DNA from: Planctomycetota bacterium
GTDB taxonomy: Bacteria > Planctomycetota > Planctomycetia > Pirellulales > Pirellulaceae
Assembly (NCBI GenBank): GCA_014381825.1
Contig: JACNKX010000101.1
Span: 114,553-156,232 of the forward strand
DNA: 41,680 nucleotides
Direction of reading: 5' to 3'
Shown piece after piece: positions 26,170 to 35,364 of this stretch (position 1 is its first letter; every line of letters starts with the position of its first letter). Both the position numbers and the translations under genes were made by a program. Under the pieces are notes generated by a model. The model was not told the DNA's origin. It ran no database searches and saw only the letters and a program-made list of their open reading frames with translations.

Positions 26170-26742
26170 CTACTTCTTCGCGAGCTGCGTTTCGATCAAC
26201 TTCACGACTGCTGGATCATCGGGGCTGGTGTTGGGTGTGAACCGTCCGACGACGTTACCTTTTCGATCCAACACAAACTTCTCAAAGTTCCAACCAATCT
26301 TCCCAGCTCCCTGCGGCTTTGTTTCGAGAGCTGTCAGATGCTTGTAGAGCGGACAAGCCTTTTCGCCGTTCACATCCACTTTGGCCAGCATGTCGAAGGT
26401 CACGCCGTAGTTCTTTTGGCAAAAAGCCGTGATCTCCTTTGCCGAACCGGGCTCCTGAGCTCCGAACTGATTGCACGGAACGCCAACGACGGCTAGACCT
26501 TTGTCGGCGAGGGAGGCGTGCAAGGCTTGCAACTGTTCGTATTGTGGTGTCAATCCGCACTCACTTGCCGTGTTGACGAACAAGACGACTTTGCCTTTGT
26601 ACTTCGCCAGATCGACTTCTTTGCCCGTCAGCGTCTTCATCTTGAAGTTCAATGCGACAGGCACCTTTTCTTCGCCTTTGCCGACCGACGATATTGCACC
26701 GACGGCGATAAAGACGGCGAGAATCATAGAGATCTTTTCCAT
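26170..26742 (-). CDS. Glutathione peroxidase family thiol peroxidase, exported
   Basis: The 190-residue protein has an N-terminal hydrophobic segment (5-20, ILAVFIAVGAISSVG) that reads as a signal peptide, followed by the thioredoxin fold. The peroxidatic Cys62 is in VNTASECGLTPQY, Gln96 in PCNQFGAQEPG, and Trp151-Asn152 in WNFEKFVLD, so the catalytic tetrad is complete. Cys replaces selenocysteine, and Cys108 in FCQKNYGV is well placed as the resolving cysteine, so the enzyme is likely thioredoxin-dependent and reduces peroxides. Export would place it in the periplasm. GAAGGAAC precedes the start. Confidence 0.94.
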   Translation of the reverse strand: MEKISMILAVFIAVGAISSVGKGEEKVPVALNFKMKTLTGKEVDLAKYKGKVVLFVNTASECGLTPQYEQLQALHASLADKGLAVVGVPCNQFGAQEPGSAKEITAFCQKNYGVTFDMLAKVDVNGEKACPLYKHLTALETKPQGAGKIGWNFEKFVLDRKGNVVGRFTPNTSPDDPAVVKLIETQLAKK

Positions 26743-26865
26743 TAGAGAGTTCCTTCTGCGGAGTGAGGGGTAAGGTGGGAGTTCGTTAGCACACCAAGTC
26801 TAACGAAGATCGAGGCTCCGCGAAACAACTTCCAAGCTCCCTAATCAATGCACCACGATTCGCCT

Positions 26866-26893
26866 TTTGCAGCCTTCGTCGTTCTCCTACAAT
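26866..26893 (+). promoter_or_regulatory. Candidate promoter for the TPR fusion gene
   Basis: TTTGCA at 26866 and TACAAT at 26888 are separated by 16 bases and lie 45 bases ahead of the start codon. Four of six and five of six bases match the sigma-70 consensus. This is a motif match only. Confidence 0.4.
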
Positions 26894-26937
26894 TCGCAGA
26901 AGCGAAACGATACAGTCGAAGATTACTAGGACTCCCC

Positions 26938-28866
26938 ATGCCAACGGTCGAAGAAGCGTTACAACTCGGGTGGAAGCAACATCAGGCGGGCGACTTTCGC
27001 AACGCCGAACACATTTACCGCCAAGTCATCGCGGCTGCCGCAGCGGACGCAAACGCGTGGTGCTTTCTCGGGATGGCTTGTCACGATCAGGCTCGATATG
27101 ACGAAGCCGTCGATGCGTATCACAAGGCGATCGAGATTCAGCCGGACTTCCCCGTCGCACTCAGCAATTTAGGAAACACGCTCAAACAACTGGGGCAGCT
27201 GGATGAAGCGGAAGCCAGCTGTCGTGAAGCACTGCGATTGAAGCCGGATTACTCGACAGCGTTCAACAATCTCGGCGTCGCGCTCGTCGCCCAAGGGCGA
27301 TTGCAGGAAGCGTCCGCGACCTTCGAAGAAGCGCTCGCCTTGATGCCAAACGACGCGGTCACGCATTCCAATTTGAGTGCGGCGCTTGTGCGTCAGGGCA
27401 AGTACACCGAAGCCGAAGCTAACTCGAAGCAAGCTCTGAGTCTGAATCCTAACTACGCCGAAGCTCACAAGAACCAGGGGATCGTGTGGTTGTTGTTGGG
27501 CGACTTCGAACGAGGTTGGCCCGAGTACGAATGGCGGTGGCAGTGTCCTGGCTCGAAGATGCCTGGCTACTCGGCATCGTTATGGCAAGGTGAGCCCCTC
27601 GATGGCAAGACGATCTTACTGCACCATGAACAAGGACTTGGCGACACGATCCAGTTTGTGCGATACGCGACGATCTTGAAACAGCACGGCGCGGGGCAAG
27701 TTGTCGTTAAAACGCAAAAACCCTTAATGAAATTGCTCGCGGCATGCCCCGGCATCGACGAACTCGTCTGTGACGATGCCAAGCTGCCGGCCTTCGATGT
27801 CCACGTTCCAATGCTCAGCGTGCCAGGCATTCTGGAAACGACATTCGAATCGATTCCCGCCAAAGTGCCGTACCTTCACGCCGAGTCCGAACTCGTTGCG
27901 AAGTGGCAGCGGCGACTTGCCGCGTACGACGGATTTAAGGTTGGGATCGCGTGGCAGGGCAGTCCTGACTTTCATGCGGATGCGCAACGAAGCGTTCCGC
28001 TTCAGCATTTCGCCAAGTTAGCTGCCGTGCCCGGAGTTCGCTTGTTCAGCTTGCAAAAAGGTTTCGGAAGCGAACAAATCGATGCGATGAACGGCCAATT
28101 CGAGCTCGTCGATTTCGGCGAAGAACTGGATGTCGATGCAGGCCCGTTCATGGATACGGCGGCGATCATACAGAACGTCGATTTGGTAATCACGTCGGAC
28201 ACCAGCGTGCCGCATCTCGCCGGAGCCCTTGGGGTTCCAACATGGCTCGCCTTGTCCATTTCGCCGGATTGGCGTTGGTTTCTTGAGCGGGAAGACAATC
28301 CGTGGTATCCAACGATGCGATTGTTCCGGCAGCAGAAACTCGGCGACTGGGAAGACGTATTCAGCAGGATCGGCGACGCTCTGCTGACGCACGTCACCGC
28401 CGCATCGATTTCCGCCGATGATTCTTCTGCCGCAAGTCAACGGACAACAACAGGGAGAGCCGACGTGACACAGGAAGCAACGGTAAATGTCGAGATCGCT
28501 CCAGGGGAACTGATCGATAAGATTACGATTCTGGAAATCAAAACGGAACGTATCACCGATCCCGCGAAGCTCGGGAATGTTCGCATCGAACTAAAGACGC
28601 TCGCAGAGGCGCGCGACTCAACTCTCGTCGGCTCTCCGGAGCTGGATGATTTGACGAAACAACTCAAGATGATTAACGAGCAGCTCTGGGACATCGAAGA
28701 CGATATCCGAGACTGCGAACGCGATAAGGATTTTGGCGACAAGTTCGTCGAACTGGCTCGCGCGGTCTACAAGAGTAATGACAAACGCGCAGCCTTCAAA
28801 CGCGACATCAACGTACTTCTCGGATCGCATCTTGTCGAAGAGAAGTCATACAGTGATTACGAATAG
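26938..28866 (+). CDS. TPR + glycosyltransferase-like + DUF6165 fusion protein
   Basis: The 642-residue protein has no signal peptide. About five tetratricopeptide repeats span 1-200 (for example VALSNLGNTLKQLGQLDEAE and TAFNNLGVALVAQGRLQEA). Residues 215-490 resemble the TPR-linked GT-B glycosyltransferases of the heptosyltransferase/OGT type: LHHEQGLGDTIQFVRYATIL, VGIAWQGSPDF, RLFSLQKG and DLVITSDTSVPHLAGALGVP. After a low-complexity Ser/Thr linker (490-512) comes a DUF6165 domain (516-642): APGELIDKITILEIKTERI, LWDIEDDIRDCERDKDFG, FVELARAVYKSNDKRAAFKRDINVLLGS and LVEEKSYSDYE. AGGA seven bases ahead supports 26938. The protein probably modifies sugar on a surface polymer or protein; substrate and acceptor are unknown. 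Confidence 0.9.
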   Translation: MPTVEEALQLGWKQHQAGDFRNAEHIYRQVIAAAAADANAWCFLGMACHDQARYDEAVDAYHKAIEIQPDFPVALSNLGNTLKQLGQLDEAEASCREALRLKPDYSTAFNNLGVALVAQGRLQEASATFEEALALMPNDAVTHSNLSAALVRQGKYTEAEANSKQALSLNPNYAEAHKNQGIVWLLLGDFERGWPEYEWRWQCPGSKMPGYSASLWQGEPLDGKTILLHHEQGLGDTIQFVRYATILKQHGAGQVVVKTQKPLMKLLAACPGIDELVCDDAKLPAFDVHVPMLSVPGILETTFESIPAKVPYLHAESELVAKWQRRLAAYDGFKVGIAWQGSPDFHADAQRSVPLQHFAKLAAVPGVRLFSLQKGFGSEQIDAMNGQFELVDFGEELDVDAGPFMDTAAIIQNVDLVITSDTSVPHLAGALGVPTWLALSISPDWRWFLEREDNPWYPTMRLFRQQKLGDWEDVFSRIGDALLTHVTAASISADDSSAASQRTTTGRADVTQEATVNVEIAPGELIDKITILEIKTERITDPAKLGNVRIELKTLAEARDSTLVGSPELDDLTKQLKMINEQLWDIEDDIRDCERDKDFGDKFVELARAVYKSNDKRAAFKRDINVLLGSHLVEEKSYSDYE

Positions 28867-29284
28867 TGCAAGAAACAGTAGCGTAGAACCGTGTTAATCT
28901 GCGTCCCAAGCAGCACAGTCTCCAAGCCGCCAGCAAGCCTGAGCCGACTGCCTGAGTTCGTCGATGCGATCGAGCCGCCGCGAACTGGACGAACATCATG
29001 GCCGCACTGAAACACGATCTGTACTTCAGTGCGCGCAAACGGCGGTTCGGGTCTTTGCTTGCCAGCCAATCTTTCGCAAACGCGGCTGGCATAAGACCGC
29101 AATCAATTCATCCAAGTTACTCCACACCTTGTGAATACTACGGAATGAAGGTACGAGCCTGACCGTTACTAGACGCAGCGCGCCAGATATCGTCAAAGGA
29201 ATTCCGGGAGGTTTTGTTGCTGCATCGAATCCTTGGTATAAACGATTGAGTTGCGGTACCAAAACGTTCCCAAAGGTTTGACGC
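28867..29284. other. Intergenic region without a supported gene
   Basis: The 418 bases between the TPR fusion and the sigma-factor gene hold only short frames on both strands. One plus-strand frame of 55 codons starts at ATG 28998 but has no ribosome site and no recognisable content. I see no terminator with a T tract and no RNA structure that I would name. Confidence 0.5.
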
Positions 29285-29890
29285 GTGGCAAGCGACGCAA
29301 TATCACGAGCGGACTCGGGCAGCTCCAGTGGCTTGAGCCTGGCCGAGCGATTGCGCGAAGGCTCACCAACCGCCTGGCGAGACCTTGTCGAGCTTTATGG
29401 TCCGTTGTTGGATCGTTGGTGCCGGGCCGCAAACGTTCCTCCAGACGCGGTGGCGGACATTGCGCAAGAAGTCTTTATGGCGGCCTTTCGCGGACTGGAT
29501 GGGTTTGATGGTCGACGTGCCGACGCCACCTTTCGGGGTTGGCTGTGGACGATCGCACGCAGCCGGGTCATCGATTTTCATCGTCGCCGCAAAGGCAAGT
29601 GTGCTGCGACAGGAGGATCGACTGCGCATGCTAACCTGCAATCTATCATCGATCCGGTTCCGATCGACGACCCGACGGAACCGGACCACGCCTCAGCTCT
29701 TTTGCATCGAGCGCTCGAACAGATTCGCAGTGAATTCACCGATAAGACGTGGGACCTATTCTGGCGGGCCACGGTCCTCGGACACCCAACAGATGCGATC
29801 GGTGACGAGTACGGAGTCACCTCAGCTGCCGTCCGACAAGCCAAGAGTCGCGTCTTGCGCCGACTGCGAAAACAACTTGGCGAGTTGTAA
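29285..29890 (+). CDS. ECF-type sigma-70 family RNA polymerase sigma factor
   Basis: The 201-residue protein has sigma region 2 at about 30-105: AWRDLVELYGPLLDRWCRAA, the conserved DIAQEVFMAAFRGL (58-71) and FRGWLWTIARSRVIDFHRRR, the core-binding and -10 recognition helices. A Pro/Asp-rich linker follows (108-135), then region 4 at about 140-198 ending in TDAIGDEYGVTSAAVRQAKSRVLRRLRKQL, the helix-turn-helix for -35 recognition. It would direct RNA polymerase to a stress or surface regulon. No anti-sigma factor is next to it. The start is a GTG, with AAAGG about 9 bases ahead. It converges with a DUF1501 gene 28 bases downstream. Confidence 0.93.
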   Translation: MASDAISRADSGSSSGLSLAERLREGSPTAWRDLVELYGPLLDRWCRAANVPPDAVADIAQEVFMAAFRGLDGFDGRRADATFRGWLWTIARSRVIDFHRRRKGKCAATGGSTAHANLQSIIDPVPIDDPTEPDHASALLHRALEQIRSEFTDKTWDLFWRATVLGHPTDAIGDEYGVTSAAVRQAKSRVLRRLRKQLGEL

Positions 29891-29918
29891 CGCAAGCCTT
29901 AATCAAACGTTGTGATGG

Positions 29919-31256
29919 CTAGCTATTCAACTCAGGAATCGGTCGACCGCCTTCGGTGACGATCGGAATCGGCCGACCTCTTGAGTTAATCCAGTGGCTG
30001 TCGAGATCGATCCCCAGATGACTGAATGTCGTGGCCGCTAAGTCTTGCGGACGAACGGCGCTGCTCGCGACGGCCCCGCCGCGTGAATCAGTCGAGCCGA
30101 TTACTTGGCCGTGCTTCATGCCTCCACCGGCCATCACCATCGACATGACGTTCGTCCAGTGATCGCGCCCAGCTTCTTTGTTGATGACGGGCGATCGACC
30201 GAACTCGCCCATCATTAGGACGAGCGTGTCGTCTAGCATGCCGCGTTGTTCGAGATCATTGACGAGCGCGACCATGGCTTGATCGACACGAGGAAGCAAT
30301 GGCTTCAAACCCTTTTCGATACCGCCCCAACGCACTTGATCGCCGTGATGATCGAAGTATCCCCATGCACCGCTCACCAACACAAAGCTGACGCCACCTT
30401 CGACTAAACGCCTTGCCAAAAGAGCCTTCTGGCCAACGCTTTCATTGCCGTACGCCTGCTTTGTTGACTCGGATTCTTCGTCGACATTAAATGCCTTCTG
30501 AACCTTTCCCGACAGCACCATCTCGTAAGCTTGTCGCGTATAACGATCGACGCGGTCCAATGTTCGTTCTTGTTCCAAGTCTCGGCCAAAACGATCCAAC
30601 TCGCCACGCAGCTCGTTGCGGTTGGCAAGTTGCGGTACGCTGATGCCCTTGGGAAGCGCAAACTTGCCGGCCAACTCGTGTCCCTTCACCGGCGCATACC
30701 GACTGCCCATGTCGCCCGATTCCCAGACATCCGAACCCCATGAGTTCGCAAGTCCGACAAACGCCGGCATGTCCGGATCGTTCGCACCCCGAAACTTTGC
30801 CGCAACGGACCCCATCGATGGATAGCCGGCTCCATCGCGACCATCGTTCGTACGGCGAGCGAGTGGATTTCCAGCCTGCATCGTGATCGGCGTGTGATTG
30901 CTCGAACTGCAATCGACCGAGCGGATGATCGAGAGTTTGTGCGCGATGGAAGCTTGCAGCGGCATGTGCTCGGTAAAGTTGACGCCGGGCAGGCTGGTCG
31001 CGATCGTACCGAACGGGCTGCGGATTTCTTGCGGCGCGTTTGGCTTAGGATCCCACATGTCGATGTGACTCGGACCACCGGACAGCCAGAACAAGATGAC
31101 GGATTTTTTGCCGCCGGTCGGCTGCGTCCCCGCCGCTTGCAACTGGAGCAGCTGCGGCAGCGTCAATCCGCCGATTCCGGCCAGGCCAGCTTGCAGGAAC
31201 CAACGCCTGGAACCGACGTGAATCATGTCGCGACCTGCTGGCTGATGCGGATGCAT
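29919..31256 (-). CDS. DUF1501 protein, Tat-exported
   Basis: The 445-residue protein has a twin-arginine signal, GSRRWFLQAGLAGIGGLTLP. The DUF1501 core follows: VILFWLSGGPSHIDMWDPKP, EIRSPFGTIATSLPGVNFTEH, RSVDCSSSNHTPITMQAGNP, LLARRLVEGGVSFVLVSGAWGYFDHHGD, LMMGEFGRSPVINKEAGRDHW with GRDHW at 363-367, and VMAGGGMKHGQVIGSTDSRG. It is of the GRDHW subtype and is not next to a PSD1 gene, so its partner, if any, is elsewhere. AGGAAGAG about 6 bases ahead of 31256 supports that start; 31292 would add 12 residues. Reaction unknown. Confidence 0.93.
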   Translation of the reverse strand: MHPHQPAGRDMIHVGSRRWFLQAGLAGIGGLTLPQLLQLQAAGTQPTGGKKSVILFWLSGGPSHIDMWDPKPNAPQEIRSPFGTIATSLPGVNFTEHMPLQASIAHKLSIIRSVDCSSSNHTPITMQAGNPLARRTNDGRDGAGYPSMGSVAAKFRGANDPDMPAFVGLANSWGSDVWESGDMGSRYAPVKGHELAGKFALPKGISVPQLANRNELRGELDRFGRDLEQERTLDRVDRYTRQAYEMVLSGKVQKAFNVDEESESTKQAYGNESVGQKALLARRLVEGGVSFVLVSGAWGYFDHHGDQVRWGGIEKGLKPLLPRVDQAMVALVNDLEQRGMLDDTLVLMMGEFGRSPVINKEAGRDHWTNVMSMVMAGGGMKHGQVIGSTDSRGGAVASSAVRPQDLAATTFSHLGIDLDSHWINSRGRPIPIVTEGGRPIPELNS

Positions 31257-31458
31257 GGCGGCTCTTCCTTCAAGATTCGTGAACGCAATCACCGTGGAAA
31301 CCGAGTCTTTAACGTATCAGACGCCGTCTATGCGTACAAATGCAATTGGGTTAGAGAGATGCGTGGGACGTGGGTAGAAAACGAGTTGGGGGGCTTACGC
31401 CACGCTCTACGAAGTTACGGTACGTGAATATCCGACATATGAATCGTCGGACGAATCG

Positions 31459-33648
31459 CTACTGGGCGTCCAGCATTCGTTCATACTCGGCGACCAAAGG
31501 GCGATAAGCATAGGCGTTTAACGTCGCGATCAAGCCCCGGTCGCTGGGGTCTTGGGCGACATCGCCCAGCGTGTCGATGGCGTTGTAGAGCGACTCGATT
31601 GCCGTTTCGAGTTGCTCGATCGCACCGTCGATGTCGCCATCTTGCTTCGCGATCGCGGCCGCTCGAACAGCTGTGACGCACCCGAGGTATTCCAACACAT
31701 ACTCGCTTCGCTTGGCATAGTAGAAAAGGAACGCTTGGGATCGAGGATCGGCGGGGCCGTGACTGCGATAGAACTCGATCATCGCTTGGGTGTAATGCTC
31801 GTTCAACTTCTCCCACCACTCGGGAGCAGGTTGGCCCTGATAGTGCTTCATCAGCATTCCCTCGACCGGAAAGGCAAAGCCGATGTTGTTCTTATCGGTC
31901 AGTTCGGTGGCCGCTTCGATTTCTCCGAATCCGAGCCATAAGCGATCCGCAATCGACTGTTCGCCGGTGATGGTGACGAACAGATCGTCATGCGAGTTGC
32001 GGGCCGTCACGGTTGGGTCCCAAGCGGCTCGCGACAGGTAGTGGACCGTCGGATCTAGCTCGGTCAACATCCAATATCGTGTCGAGAAACCGTCCCAGCC
32101 GAGTTCGCGGATTTGGTCGACAAGCACATTCATGCTGCGTGTGGTCGATTGCGAAAGGATTCCTACGTTGTCATCCGCCAGAGTAGTAATCAGCTGGCTG
32201 CGGACCTTGTTGGCCGGGACGGATGCCAACAAGTCCTTGTTCTCGACGATTCGGCGTGCGGTGTAATCGATAAAATTCAGTGTCGACGTAGCGGGAAGGA
32301 TCACTCGATCCAGCACTGGATACAACGCCGGATCGATCGAGGTGATTGTCACATCGACTCGGCTGCCATCGGCTCGCTGGAGTACGGTTGAGTCTGCCAG
32401 TAACTCGTTCAAGAACGCCAGCGTCACGACGTTCCCTTTGATGGCATGTTCGCCGCGATCACCCGACGCAATCAACGACCTGTTGCGAGCCGTTTTGATG
32501 AGCGACTCAAGCGTAGCAGCGCCGTCGCCGATGCGATTACTCAGCTGCTTCCAACTGGCGGCGGCATGTTGTTCCCACTCGGGGAATTCAGGCAGCGTCA
32601 GATAGATTCTGTCGACTTTGGGATAGGTCTCGACGTACGCGCGCAACTTCGTTGCGACCAGTTCTTTGATAACAGGATCGTCCGGACGGAGCTTCGCGCC
32701 CGGCGCGACCGTAAGATCTTTCAGACCGCGGGCGTTCTCCAAACCGGGCACTGCTTTGATGAACTCCCGAGGAAACTCGAGCGGAGAAATGGAAATGCCT
32801 ACCGACATTCCCAGTCGTTTCGCTTCGTCAATAATGCCTCGGGCGTGCTTGATGCCCGCTGCCGTCATCTCCTCGTACGTCTGCTTGCCGGCAAAGTCCG
32901 GATTCGTAAACTCGCCACTCGCGGCGAACGCCGTTCGACCTGGGCTGCCCGCTTCGATTGGAAAGCGCTCGCCGTACCACAGCATCCCGGTTTGCTTCTT
33001 GACACCGCGGAACTCGTAATCCACGAACGGCTGCCAAGGGTAGACCGATAGCATCACGCTGTTGAATTTCATTTTGGCCAGTTGTCGAAGTAGCTTTTTC
33101 TGGTCGGCAACGCCCCACGATTCCGGTCCTATCACGAAATCGTTAATGGTTCGCCACGTGCGCGTCTTCAGTTCCGGCTCCATCAATTCGTCGAAGCCAC
33201 TCAATTTCAGTGGTTGTTGGTCGGGATATATGTCCTCGCGCAGCAAGTAGCGGATTCCGAATCGATGTCCCAGCTCGCTGACGGCCCAATAGGTTGCTGC
33301 GGGACTGTCGCCCGCGACGATCACGCCGCGTCGGTCGCCGGCATCAAAGCTGCGCAAGATGAATCCTTGGTCCGACAGCTTGGGCCAGCTGTCGCCTACA
33401 ACTTCACGAACCGCTTTGTTCTTTTGCGGACCGCCGACTAGGACCAGATTCTGGTGTTTGTCGGGCAGGAAGTCCGTCAGGACAACATTGGCGTCGAAGA
33501 GTTGTTTGAACTGCGAGACAAGTTCCTGCGCGGCGAGATGCTCGAGATCCGTTGCACCTTGGCCGACCACGACAGTGACTTGTTCGGCTCCGTTCGTGGA
33601 ACCAAGCAATGCGACATACAAAAATGACGTAATCAGCAGTGAACGCAT
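31459..33648 (-). CDS. Secreted glycoside hydrolase-like protein (GH20/GH67 N-domain plus barrel)
   Basis: The 729-residue protein has a signal peptide MRSLLITSFLYVALLGST. Residues 22-150 form an alpha/beta domain (VTVVVGQGATDLEHLAAQEL, HQNLVLVGGPQKN, GVIVAGDSPAATYWAVSELG) that resembles the N-terminal non-catalytic domain of hexosaminidases and alpha-glucuronidases. A barrel-like region follows from about 165 (RTWRTINDFVIGPESWG, LAKMKFNSVMLSVYPWQPFV, IKHARGIIDEAKRLGMSVGI, VDRIYLTLPEFPEWEQH). The C-terminal 230 residues are mostly helical. The acidic cluster in LTLPEFPEWEQ is a candidate active site, but I cannot assign a family. The gene is the downstream member of a pair with the PQQ-like gene, 103 bases apart with a long palindrome between. 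Confidence 0.75.
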   Translation of the reverse strand: MRSLLITSFLYVALLGSTNGAEQVTVVVGQGATDLEHLAAQELVSQFKQLFDANVVLTDFLPDKHQNLVLVGGPQKNKAVREVVGDSWPKLSDQGFILRSFDAGDRRGVIVAGDSPAATYWAVSELGHRFGIRYLLREDIYPDQQPLKLSGFDELMEPELKTRTWRTINDFVIGPESWGVADQKKLLRQLAKMKFNSVMLSVYPWQPFVDYEFRGVKKQTGMLWYGERFPIEAGSPGRTAFAASGEFTNPDFAGKQTYEEMTAAGIKHARGIIDEAKRLGMSVGISISPLEFPREFIKAVPGLENARGLKDLTVAPGAKLRPDDPVIKELVATKLRAYVETYPKVDRIYLTLPEFPEWEQHAAASWKQLSNRIGDGAATLESLIKTARNRSLIASGDRGEHAIKGNVVTLAFLNELLADSTVLQRADGSRVDVTITSIDPALYPVLDRVILPATSTLNFIDYTARRIVENKDLLASVPANKVRSQLITTLADDNVGILSQSTTRSMNVLVDQIRELGWDGFSTRYWMLTELDPTVHYLSRAAWDPTVTARNSHDDLFVTITGEQSIADRLWLGFGEIEAATELTDKNNIGFAFPVEGMLMKHYQGQPAPEWWEKLNEHYTQAMIEFYRSHGPADPRSQAFLFYYAKRSEYVLEYLGCVTAVRAAAIAKQDGDIDGAIEQLETAIESLYNAIDTLGDVAQDPSDRGLIATLNAYAYRPLVAEYERMLDAQ

Positions 33649-33678
33649 GATGCTGAGTCCTAGGTTCTATAGGGAGTT

Positions 33679-33744
33679 TGTAGGGTGTCGGCGTTGGCCG
33701 CACCAAGAATTGCACGTAGGTGTGGCTAACGCAAACACCCTACA
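33679..33744. repeat. 66-base imperfect palindrome between two genes
   Basis: TGTAGGGTGT at 33679-33688 and ACACCCTACA at 33735-33744 are perfect inverted repeats. Inside them GCGTTGGCCGCACC and GGTGTGGCTAACGC extend the stem with two G-T type mismatches, giving about 24 paired positions per arm around a 14-base loop. The form resembles REP/MITE-like palindromes scattered in bacterial intergenic DNA. It could also stabilise or end the upstream PQQ-gene transcript, since it lies 8 bases past that gene's stop. Confidence 0.8.
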
Positions 33745-33751
33745 CATACCG

Positions 33752-35188
33752 TTACTTGGCGTCTTCCGAAAAACAGTACAGTGTCTTCAAGGTGCGCACA
33801 AAGATGCGACCGTCCGCGATCGCCGGCGTCGCGACGCAGCTGTCGCCCATATCGTTCTTGGCGAGGACCTCTACTTTCGGCCCTTGGCGCAAGACCACTA
33901 AGAAGCCGTTCTCGCCCATTACGTAAACTTTTCCGTCGCCGGCAATCGGCGAGGCGTAGTAGTTGCCGAAATTTCGGATTCGCTTCTTCGACCAGACTTC
34001 GTTCCCCGTCTTCGCGTCGAAGCTGGCCGAGATTCCGCCCTTCTTCACGACGAACACTCGGCCATCATCCACCAAGGGCGAAGCGATGTTGGACGGCGAG
34101 GTGTTCTCGATGTTCCACACGACATGCGTCTTCGTGACGTCACCTGTGCCTCCGCCGCGAATCGCTTGAATAATGTTGCCGCCGCCCGCCATGTTGGTCG
34201 GTGCCTGGAAGGCCGCGTCGATCTCGCCCTCGACCAAAAAGCCGTCTTTGTTGACGTCGCCTTTGTCGAACTTGGCCCAGAACGGTTTTTCAAACTCATC
34301 CTTGCCCAACTTGCCGTCCTGATTCGTATCCTTCCATTGCAACAAAGCGTATTTCAAGACACGATCCGTATCGCCATAGCTTTGCACCGAAACGTAGATC
34401 AAATCGTCGACAACCGCGGGGGAAGTCATAATCGTTCGCAGCAACGTGTTGCACGTCCAAAGTTGCTTGCCGTTCGCTGGGTCATAGCCTTTCAGCTTGC
34501 CGGAACCAGCAATGACAATGTCCTCGCGGCCGTTCGCTTTGCAGATCACCGGCACGGCATAACCGGCCAGCATCTCGGGACGTGGCGTCCGCCATCGCAA
34601 CTTTCCGGTGCGTCTGTCCAGCGCGATCATGAACGGCGTGAGATCGTCGTCTTGATTGAAGATGACTAGATCCTTGTAGACGATCGGCGAATGTGCAGCT
34701 CCCCATCCGAGCAAGTAGAACGGTTCAGGGATTTCATGCTTCCAAGCCGTCTCGCCGCTGGCTAGATCGAGCGCCAGCATTCCGAGCGTGCTGAAGTAAA
34801 CATAAACGCGTTCACCATCCGCCGCAGGAGTCGACGAAGCTTGCGCATTAGGCGGCATGATGGCAGGCGTCGCGCCCGTATCAAGCTCGCGCCGCCACAG
34901 CTCTTTACCTGTTGCTGCTTCAAGGCAGAAGACACCGAACGTCTGATCGTCGATCATCGTCGTCGAGATGACTTTGCCACCAGTCACGATGGGACAGGCG
35001 ATACCTTCACCCAACTCAAGCGACCAAAGTACCTTCTCCTCATGCGAAAACTCGACGGGCAGGTTCTTACTTTCCCGCGAGATCCCAGCCGCGTTATGGC
35101 CGCGAAATTGAGGCCAGTCTTCGGCGCCTATAGAGCCGACGCAGGTCGCCAAGAATATCGCTGTGCCGTAAATACTCCTAAATCGCAT
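33752..35188 (-). CDS. PQQ-like beta-propeller protein with two EF-hands
   Basis: The 478-residue protein has a signal peptide MRFRSIYGTAIFLATCVGSI, then the planctomycete opening DWPQFRGHNAAGIS. Propeller repeats of the BamB/quinoprotein type follow: LEAATGKELWRRELD, LALDLASGETAWKHEI, ALDRRTGKLRWRTPRP, GYDPANGKQLWTCN and FDAKTGNEVWSKK. Between repeats lies an insert with two canonical calcium-binding EF-hand loops, DTNQDGKLGKDE (287-298) and DVNKDGFLVEGE (311-322). GAGGA precedes the start. PQQ binding itself cannot be shown; many such proteins are scaffolds. It is the upstream gene of a pair with the glycosidase-like gene, so it may take part in extracellular carbohydrate oxidation or protein assembly. 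Confidence 0.9.
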   Translation of the reverse strand: MRFRSIYGTAIFLATCVGSIGAEDWPQFRGHNAAGISRESKNLPVEFSHEEKVLWSLELGEGIACPIVTGGKVISTTMIDDQTFGVFCLEAATGKELWRRELDTGATPAIMPPNAQASSTPAADGERVYVYFSTLGMLALDLASGETAWKHEIPEPFYLLGWGAAHSPIVYKDLVIFNQDDDLTPFMIALDRRTGKLRWRTPRPEMLAGYAVPVICKANGREDIVIAGSGKLKGYDPANGKQLWTCNTLLRTIMTSPAVVDDLIYVSVQSYGDTDRVLKYALLQWKDTNQDGKLGKDEFEKPFWAKFDKGDVNKDGFLVEGEIDAAFQAPTNMAGGGNIIQAIRGGGTGDVTKTHVVWNIENTSPSNIASPLVDDGRVFVVKKGGISASFDAKTGNEVWSKKRIRNFGNYYASPIAGDGKVYVMGENGFLVVLRQGPKVEVLAKNDMGDSCVATPAIADGRIFVRTLKTLYCFSEDAK

Positions 35189-35364
35189 TTGATCCTCACT
35201 TCCCAGCTTGAGTCGTCAGATGGTTCGCCGTTACGATAGCGGTGACGACTCACGAAAGCAAGGAATACCGGAAGAGAAGCGGCCAGTTTGGTTGAAGTGA
35301 TGCGCTGCGCCGTTTGTTTCATGGACGGCTGATCAAGCGGCTCGGTTTCTAACCTGAATTGCGA

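Noticed and set aside
31431-31451. TCCGAC/GTCGGA hairpin just past the glycosidase-like gene as a terminator
   Set aside because: Only six base pairs with a nine-base loop and no T run; too weak to call.
32446-33051. Plus-strand frame of 201 codons
   Set aside because: Antisense to the secreted glycosidase-like gene, with no signal or domain.
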